The position numbers and the translations under genes are program-made. Below, in pieces: positions 59,588-64,000 of a stretch of 64,000 nt of DNA; positions within the stretch are counted from its first letter, which is position 1, and each line of letters starts with the position of its first letter. The stretch spans positions 8,414 to 72,413 of the forward strand of contig JBLNDO010000055.1 of assembly GCA_050261675.1 (NCBI GenBank), written 5' to 3'. The notes below the pieces were generated by a model. It was not told the origin of the DNA. It saw only the letters and a list, made by a program, of their open reading frames with translations, and did no database searches. This DNA is from DASUBN01 sp050261675. Its GTDB lineage: Bacteria; Pseudomonadota; Gammaproteobacteria; Natronospirales; REEB76.

Positions 59588-59687
59588 TTTTGCGTTATGG
59601 CTAGGCGCAGACGGCCGAGGAACCGGAGCGTACTACGACCGTACGTGAGGATTCCGAGGCCGGCTGCAACACCGCCAGAACGCAAAA
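59588..59687. repeat. long intergenic hairpin repeat, GGAGCGTAC-core family, copy 2
   Basis: The outer stem is TTTTGCGTT (59588-59596) with AACGCAAAA (59679-59687). An inner stem CGGCCGAGGAA (59612-59622) faces TTCCGAGGCCG (59652-59662) with a two-base mismatch. The top is CCGGAGCGTACT, 6 nt, GTACGTGAGGA (59623-59651), identical in its fixed parts to copy 1 and in the same orientation. It begins 12 bp past the rlmJ stop. Confidence 0.75.
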
Positions 59688-59699
59688 GACACATTTCCG

Positions 59700-60536
59700 T
59701 TATTCGGGAACCAGCCACCTGACTTCAGTCTCGCCACCGTCAGGTGCCAGGGCGGGGCGTAGGCCCTCCAGACAGGCCTTCATGGACTCCTCCACCTGCC
59801 AGGGCGGGTTCAAGACCAGGAGGCCGCTGCCCATGAGGCCGTCGGCGCGCGGCGCCAGGCGGAATTCCGTGAGCAGAACCTTGCGCAGGCCCGACTGTTC
59901 CACGCGCCTCAGGAAGCGCCGCCGGGCGGAATCGTCCTTGATGGGATACCACAAGGCGTAGACACCGCCGGGCCAGTGGGCATGGGCCGCGTGCAACGCC
60001 GCGGCCGCCTGCTCGAATTCATCGGATTTTTCATAGGGCGGGTCTATGAGCACGAGGCCGCGGCGCTCCTTCGGCGGCGTGAGCGCCTGCAACATTTCGT
60101 AACCGTCCCGTTCGTGCACCGCCGCGCGCCGGTCGCGTTGGAATTCCGCCTTGAGGGCCCGGGCTTCCTCCGGGTGCAACTCCGCCAGGATCAGCCGGTC
60201 CACATCGCGGGCGACGGCCGCCGCCACCCGGGGCGAGCCGGGATAAATCTTGGGCTGAACCTGCCCGGGATTGAGGCCGGCCACGATCTCGCAAAGCCTT
60301 TCGACGGCGTCCGGGAGCCTGCCCCGGGCCGGCCAGAGCCGGAGTATCCCGTCCGCCGCCTCGCCGGTGCGCCGGGCGGCCTCGGAACCGAGGTCGTAGG
60401 CGCCCGCCCCGGCGTGGGTGTCGAAATAGGCGAACGGAGCGGGCTTGCGCTCCAAGGCTTCCAATAGAAGGAGCAAGAGCGAATGCTTCACCACGTCGGC
60501 GAAGTTGCCCGCATGGAAGCCGTGCCGGTAATTCAT
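59700..60536 (-). CDS. rlmJ: 23S rRNA (adenine-2030-N6)-methyltransferase
   Basis: A 278-residue RlmJ. MNYRHGFHAGNFADVVKHSLL is the near-invariant N-terminus, YFDTHAGAGAYDL is the SAM-binding region, and VLIDPPYE is the catalytic DPPY. It methylates A2030 in 23S rRNA. It is sometimes described by its old name ComJ/YhiR, linked with DNA utilisation in E. coli. Single gene, divergent from the ArnT-like gene. It is not a Dam-type DNA methyltransferase. Confidence 0.94.
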   Translation of the reverse strand: MNYRHGFHAGNFADVVKHSLLLLLLEALERKPAPFAYFDTHAGAGAYDLGSEAARRTGEAADGILRLWPARGRLPDAVERLCEIVAGLNPGQVQPKIYPGSPRVAAAVARDVDRLILAELHPEEARALKAEFQRDRRAAVHERDGYEMLQALTPPKERRGLVLIDPPYEKSDEFEQAAAALHAAHAHWPGGVYALWYPIKDDSARRRFLRRVEQSGLRKVLLTEFRLAPRADGLMGSGLLVLNPPWQVEESMKACLEGLRPALAPDGGETEVRWLVPE

Positions 60537-60597
60537 GCGGGGATGATGTCACAGTTGCTATGATGGGGCACCCGCGGCGGATGCACGTATTCCAACC

Positions 60598-62175
60598 ATG
60601 AAGAAACCGGCGGCGCTCCTCTGGCTCCTGCTCGTGCTCACCGTGTTGTGCGGCATCTCGCTGTTCAACCACGGGCCGGTGCCGTCCATGGAACCGCGCT
60701 TCGCCGAGGCGGTGCGCGAGATGCTCGCGCGTCACGAATACCTCATCCCCATCAAAAACGGCCTGCCCTACATCGAGTACCCGCCGCTGTATTTTTGGCT
60801 GGGACTCCTGGGCGCAGCCTTGGGACTCCCCATCGACGCGGCCGTGCGGCTGCCGGGCTACATCGCCCTCTTGCTCTGGGTGGTATGGCTCGCCCGCCTG
60901 CAGAAGGAACTCTTCCCCACCTGGCCCAAGTGGCTCCTGCCCTTGACCGGCGCCTGCATGCCGGCGGTCCTCTATAACTTCTTCACCGCCCAGTCGGACT
61001 CGCTCCTGATCCTGGGCACGCTCATCGCGTTCACCGGCTACATCCGCATCCGTACCGACCGCCCCCTGCGCACCTTCCCCTGGGAACTGTGGCTCGGGGT
61101 GGCACTCGCCACCGCCGCCAAGGGACCGGTGGGCATCGCCGTGACCCTGCCCATCATGTTCTTCGAGACCGCCGCCACGGGCTATCTCAGTATGCAGCCG
61201 GACACCGGCGAACCCCGCGGCTTCAAGTACCGCACCGGCTGGGTCTGGCGGGAGCTGAAGCGCCTCTCGCCCGGGCGCGGCATCCCGCTGGCGCTGATAG
61301 GCCTCGTGCCCTGGTACATCGCCGCCGGGTTCGCGGTGAATTGGGACTTCGTAAAGGCAGTGCTTGTCTACCAGAACTTCACGCGCTTCTTCATCGGCTT
61401 CGACCACCTGCAGCCCTGGTGGCTGTACTTCCAGACGGTATGGGGCGATTTCCTGCCGCTGTGCCTGTTGCTGCCCTTCGGCCTCTACTACGGCTTCCGC
61501 TACATCCGCCGCGAGTTCCGCTGGCGGCTCCTGCTCATCTGGACCGTATGGACGGTGCTGTTCTTCACGCTCTCCGCCTCCAAGCAGAGCAAGTACATCC
61601 TGCCGGCGGCGCCGGCCATGGCGCTCCTGGCGCTCGCCGCCATCGAGCCCGTGTTCAAGACCGACAAGCTGCACGGCATCGTGCGCAACATCCTGGGCGT
61701 GATCGCCGTGCTGGTGCTGGCGGTGTTCTTCCTGGGCGTCACCTGGTGGGTGCCCAAGAACAAGGACCGCATCGGCGGCGTGAGCGGTTTCATGCAGATC
61801 CGGGCGGTAATCCAGCAAGCGCCGGGTACTCTTGTGAGTTTCCAGTGGCCGCGCTCCATGACGCTCTATGAACTCGGTGGCCCCATGCCCTATGTGCGCT
61901 CGAGCCGCGAGCTTTACGCCAAGATCCACGACGGCGAGATCAAACCCGGCGATTACATCCTCATGGAAGATAAGTACCTGCCCTTGGGCACGGAGCAGGA
62001 CCCGCAGAAATTCGTGCCTGCTCCGGACCCACGCTACTTCGAGCAGGTCATGAAAGTAAAGGCCGAAGACCCCATGTACCTCTTCCGGGTGAAACCCGCC
62101 GCCACCGTCATGGCCATTCCGCATACCCCAGCGCCCGCTCAATTACAGTGGTGGGAACAGTTCGATACTGACTGA
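60598..62175 (+). CDS. ArnT/PMT-family (GT39-like) glycosyltransferase
   Basis: A 525-residue membrane protein with about 11-12 transmembrane helices. The first periplasmic loop reads GPVPSMEPRFAEAVREMLARHEYLIP, the usual D/E-x-x-Y-x-x-x-(A/E)-R catalytic region of ArnT-like enzymes. IEYPPLYFWLGLLGAALG follows, and ATAAKGPVGIAVTLP is another family stretch. It transfers a sugar from a polyprenyl-phosphate donor to lipid A or another acceptor on the outside. Substrate not known. It may use donors made by the glycan locus at 20-32 kb. Confidence 0.88.
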   Translation: MKKPAALLWLLLVLTVLCGISLFNHGPVPSMEPRFAEAVREMLARHEYLIPIKNGLPYIEYPPLYFWLGLLGAALGLPIDAAVRLPGYIALLLWVVWLARLQKELFPTWPKWLLPLTGACMPAVLYNFFTAQSDSLLILGTLIAFTGYIRIRTDRPLRTFPWELWLGVALATAAKGPVGIAVTLPIMFFETAATGYLSMQPDTGEPRGFKYRTGWVWRELKRLSPGRGIPLALIGLVPWYIAAGFAVNWDFVKAVLVYQNFTRFFIGFDHLQPWWLYFQTVWGDFLPLCLLLPFGLYYGFRYIRREFRWRLLLIWTVWTVLFFTLSASKQSKYILPAAPAMALLALAAIEPVFKTDKLHGIVRNILGVIAVLVLAVFFLGVTWWVPKNKDRIGGVSGFMQIRAVIQQAPGTLVSFQWPRSMTLYELGGPMPYVRSSRELYAKIHDGEIKPGDYILMEDKYLPLGTEQDPQKFVPAPDPRYFEQVMKVKAEDPMYLFRVKPAATVMAIPHTPAPAQLQWWEQFDTD

Positions 62176-62179
62176 ATGC

Positions 62180-62694
62180 TCACTCCGTCTGATTTATATC
62201 TATATAAATCTCGCTAGGCTGCTTATCCAGCGCTACGACAAGCGCCGACTTCTCCGGCGAGATGGCGTGCCCAAGACAGCTATACAAGACAAATAGCTTG
62301 TCTCCCTGTTTTCGAACTTCGTAGTCACCTGTGCCGCTCGGATGGAAAGCCGCGCGTATCAAGTAATACTTCTTTACCGGGACTGCTCCATAGGTCATGC
62401 CGGTATAAATTTTCGCCACTTCAGGGCTGATTTCCTTAAAGGAATCGTTGCTCAATGTGAGCACGGCAGCGAAAGCTTCGTGCGTAACAACTTCGTGGAA
62501 TTCAATCGAATATTTCCCTTTCTGTGCATCAATGGTGTTGAACGACTCCGGAGCTGGGTGTAACCATTTCGAACCATCCAAGGTGAAATCTAGCGACTGT
62601 TCGTCCTGAGGAGCCGCCAAGTTTTCATGCGAGTTTTCATGGTTCTGACAACCGGAAATTATTAGTAGACACGAAAAATGACTGCTGTTTTCAT
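62180..62694 (-). pseudogene. lipoprotein gene with a homopolymer frameshift in its signal peptide
   Basis: The open frame 62620-62180 (from TTG) gives a 146-residue soluble domain of unknown type (IEFHEVVTHEAFAAVLTLS and VRKQGDKLFVLYSCLG). Upstream in that frame, without a start codon, is SCLLIISGCQNHEN with lipobox ISGC. One frame over, an ATG at 62694 under a GGGGA site reads MKTAVIF and stops soon after. Joining them across the five-A run (five T in the mRNA sense) gives MKTAVIFSCLLIISGC, a complete lipoprotein signal. So one base is missing: a mutation, phase variation or a sequencing error. Function unknown. Confidence 0.7.
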
Positions 62695-62761
62695 GCTCTT
62701 TCCCCTACCCCTTGGATGCCGCCGAGCACTGGACTGAGCAAGGATAGCCCGAAGGGGCGAA

Positions 62762-62915
62762 GCCAGGATGGCGAGCCTTCACACGCGGCACCAGGGATGT
62801 ACCGTGTGTGAAGCTCCGCCGCGAAGGAAGGGCGCAGGGCAGCCCGCTTCGGGCCGGCATCCGAGGGGCGCCCTTTCTTTTCGCCCCTTTTCTTTGGGCG
62901 AGCAAAGAAAAGGGG
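62762..62915. repeat. intergenic hairpin cluster before the OPT gene
   Basis: Three structures. GCC-AGGAT-GGC is at 62762-62772. TTCACAC pairs with GTGTGAA enclosing CGGCACC-AGGGAT-GTACCG at 62778-62812, a member of the AGGGAT-loop family. A 13-bp perfect stem GCCCCTTTTCTTT with its complement, around an 8-nt loop, is at 62882-62915. The gap 62695-63056 has no gene; the GC-rich open frames across it are shadows of these repeats. Confidence 0.7.
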
Positions 62916-63056
62916 CCCGTCCGCGGGGCGGAACCCGCCCTCCAAATCAATCCCGGCCGTAGGCCGGTCCAAATAGAGGCTCCAGCACAGCCCGATAGGC
63001 GACATGAGCGTCGCCTATGGGTTAAGGTACTGACCATCTTTGACTGGGGAATTTAC

Positions 63057-64000
63057 ATGAACAAGCAGACCCAGGGCGGCGCCACGTCGCTCAAGGAAAT
63101 CACCCTTCGCGGCCTCGTCATCGGCGTGCTGCTGTGCGTGGTGTTCACTGCGGCGAACGTTTACTTCGGCCTCAAGGCGGGCCTCACCTTCTCCACCTCG
63201 ATTCCCGCGGTGGTGCTCTCCATGGCGCTGTTGCGCTGGCTCGGCAACACCACCCCCCAGGAGAACAACATCGTGCAGACGGTGGCCTCCACCGCCGGCA
63301 CGCTCTCCTCCATCATCTTCGTGCTACCCGGCTTCATCATGATCGGCTGGTGGAGCGGCTTCCCCTACTGGCAGTCGGTGGCCATCTGCGCCATCGGCGG
63401 CATCCTGGGCGTGATGTACTCCATCCCGCTGCGCCGCGCGCTGGTTACCGATTCGGACCTGCCCTATCCCGAAGGCACCGCCTGCGCCGAGGTCATCAAA
63501 GTGGGCACGAGCTCGGCCGAGGGCGATGAGTCGGTGGAATCCGGCGGCAAGGGCCTGAAAGCGGTGCTCATGGGCTCGCTGGTTTCGGCCCTATTGCTGG
63601 TGGTAGTGCAGACCCGGCTGTTCCTGGGCGACGTGACCAAGAACTTCCGCCTCGGCGGCGACGACAAGAGCCCGGTCTCCGGCTTCGACTTCCAGCTCTC
63701 GCTGGCGCTGTTCGGCATCGGTCACCTGGTGGGCATCACCGTGGGCCTCGCCATGTTCGTGGGCGCCTGCATCGGCTGGATCTGGGGCGTGCCCCATTAC
63801 AGCGCCCTACATCCGGTCACGGCCGACGTGGACGGCCTGGCGCTCGGCACCTGGAGCCACTACGTGCGCTTCGTAGGCGCGGGTACCATCGCCGTGTCCG
63901 CCATCTGGACGCTTATCAAGTTGGTAAAGCCGGTGATCGGCGGCCTGAAGAGCGCCATGGCTTCGTCCAAGGCCCGCAAGGCCGGCAAAGGCGACAGCCT
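63057..64000 (+). CDS. OPT-family oligopeptide transporter (partial)
   Basis: The first 314 codons of a larger gene that runs off the window. GATSLKEITLRGLVIGVLLCVVFTAANVYFGLKAGLTFSTSIPA is characteristic of OPT proteins in its GLKAGLTFSTSIPA part. PEGTACAEVIKVG is the conserved inner-loop motif. About six transmembrane helices are already visible. OPT members import oligopeptides or metal chelates with protons. ATG 63057 follows GGGGA. Confidence 0.92.
   Translation, partial: MNKQTQGGATSLKEITLRGLVIGVLLCVVFTAANVYFGLKAGLTFSTSIPAVVLSMALLRWLGNTTPQENNIVQTVASTAGTLSSIIFVLPGFIMIGWWSGFPYWQSVAICAIGGILGVMYSIPLRRALVTDSDLPYPEGTACAEVIKVGTSSAEGDESVESGGKGLKAVLMGSLVSALLLVVVQTRLFLGDVTKNFRLGGDDKSPVSGFDFQLSLALFGIGHLVGITVGLAMFVGACIGWIWGVPHYSALHPVTADVDGLALGTWSHYVRFVGAGTIAVSAIWTLIKLVKPVIGGLKSAMASSKARKAGKGDS

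Noticed and set aside
59700..60536. Dam-like DNA adenine methyltransferase as a partner or conflict for DpnI
   Set aside because: The DPPY motif belongs to RlmJ, recognised by its N-terminus. RlmJ methylates 23S rRNA, not GATC.
62691..63005. 104-codon frame with FARPKKRGEKKGRPSD in the gap before the OPT gene
   Set aside because: It is the translation of a perfect 13-bp hairpin and nearby repeats. Such frames are often wrongly annotated as proteins in GC-rich genomes.

Overview
The window is GC-rich, densely coded chromosomal DNA from a gammaproteobacterium. I infer this from the rpsU-yqeY-dnaG-rpoD block with tsaD-folB-folK transcribed away from it, an E. coli-type multifunctional Cca, Slt, RlmJ, a split class II ribonucleotide reductase (NrdJa/NrdJb), and a tRNA-Ile(CAU). 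The genus cannot be fixed from sequence alone. There is no rRNA operon, CRISPR array, prophage or intact insertion sequence.

Layout. 0-2.8 kb: small metabolic genes (DHFR-like, isoprenylcysteine methyltransferase-like, glutathione transferase, a small unknown). 2.1-4.2 kb: an accessory patch with an apparently intact DpnI-type methyl-directed restriction gene, two small genes translationally coupled to it, and decayed pieces of further dpnI-like copies. 4.3-8.3 kb: nrdJa and nrdJb separated by a frameshifted HNH endonuclease gene. 8.7-14.1 kb: small heat-shock protein, a Do/HtrA protease, a DUF2914 protein, and an aldehyde dehydrogenase / aldo-keto reductase pair. 14.2-20.1 kb: slt, a VOC protein, cca, a MidA-family methyltransferase and a pteridine reductase-like SDR. 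20.1-34.2 kb: a glycoconjugate locus with a deacetylase, an acetyltransferase, two GT2 glycosyltransferases, a small-multidrug-like flippase subunit, a UPF0104-type membrane protein, a WecE-like aminotransferase and four large membrane proteins. Two of those are paralogues that flank a five-gene block on the opposite strand.

34.2-40.8 kb: folK-folB-tsaD on the minus strand and rpsU-yqeY-dnaG-rpoD on the plus strand. 40.8-43.7 kb: a four-gene TlpA-DUF4266-DUF3570-ApbE cluster. 43.9 kb: tRNA-Ile(CAU), with its 3' end repeated 108 bp downstream. 44.2-49.1 kb: a secreted FG-GAP repeat protein with a CTERM-like tail, transcribed divergently from an ECF sigma / anti-sigma operon. Both sides of the divergent gap carry the same ECF-type promoter (GGAACC, 16 nt, CGTT or CGTA), so the surface protein is probably in the sigma factor's regulon. 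49.5-57.3 kb: an orphan PAS histidine kinase, a beta-lactamase-fold hydrolase, then a promoter with a perfect 24-bp palindrome before a redox-linked set (membrane protein, DUF2231, SufR-like regulator, Rieske-flavoprotein, peroxiredoxin-like protein). 57.4-59.6 kb: a TetR-SDR-HutD operon with two operators in its promoter. 59.7-64 kb: rlmJ, an ArnT-like transferase, a frameshifted lipoprotein gene and the start of an OPT-family transporter that runs off the window.

Two families of intergenic hairpins recur. One has the core CCGGAGCGTACT-N6-GTACGTGAGGA inside a long stem, about 8-12 bp past the stop codons of nrdJb and rlmJ. The other is a short stem closed by an AGGGAT-type loop, found at four places. 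All functional assignments rest on motif recognition by eye. No database search or alignment program was run.
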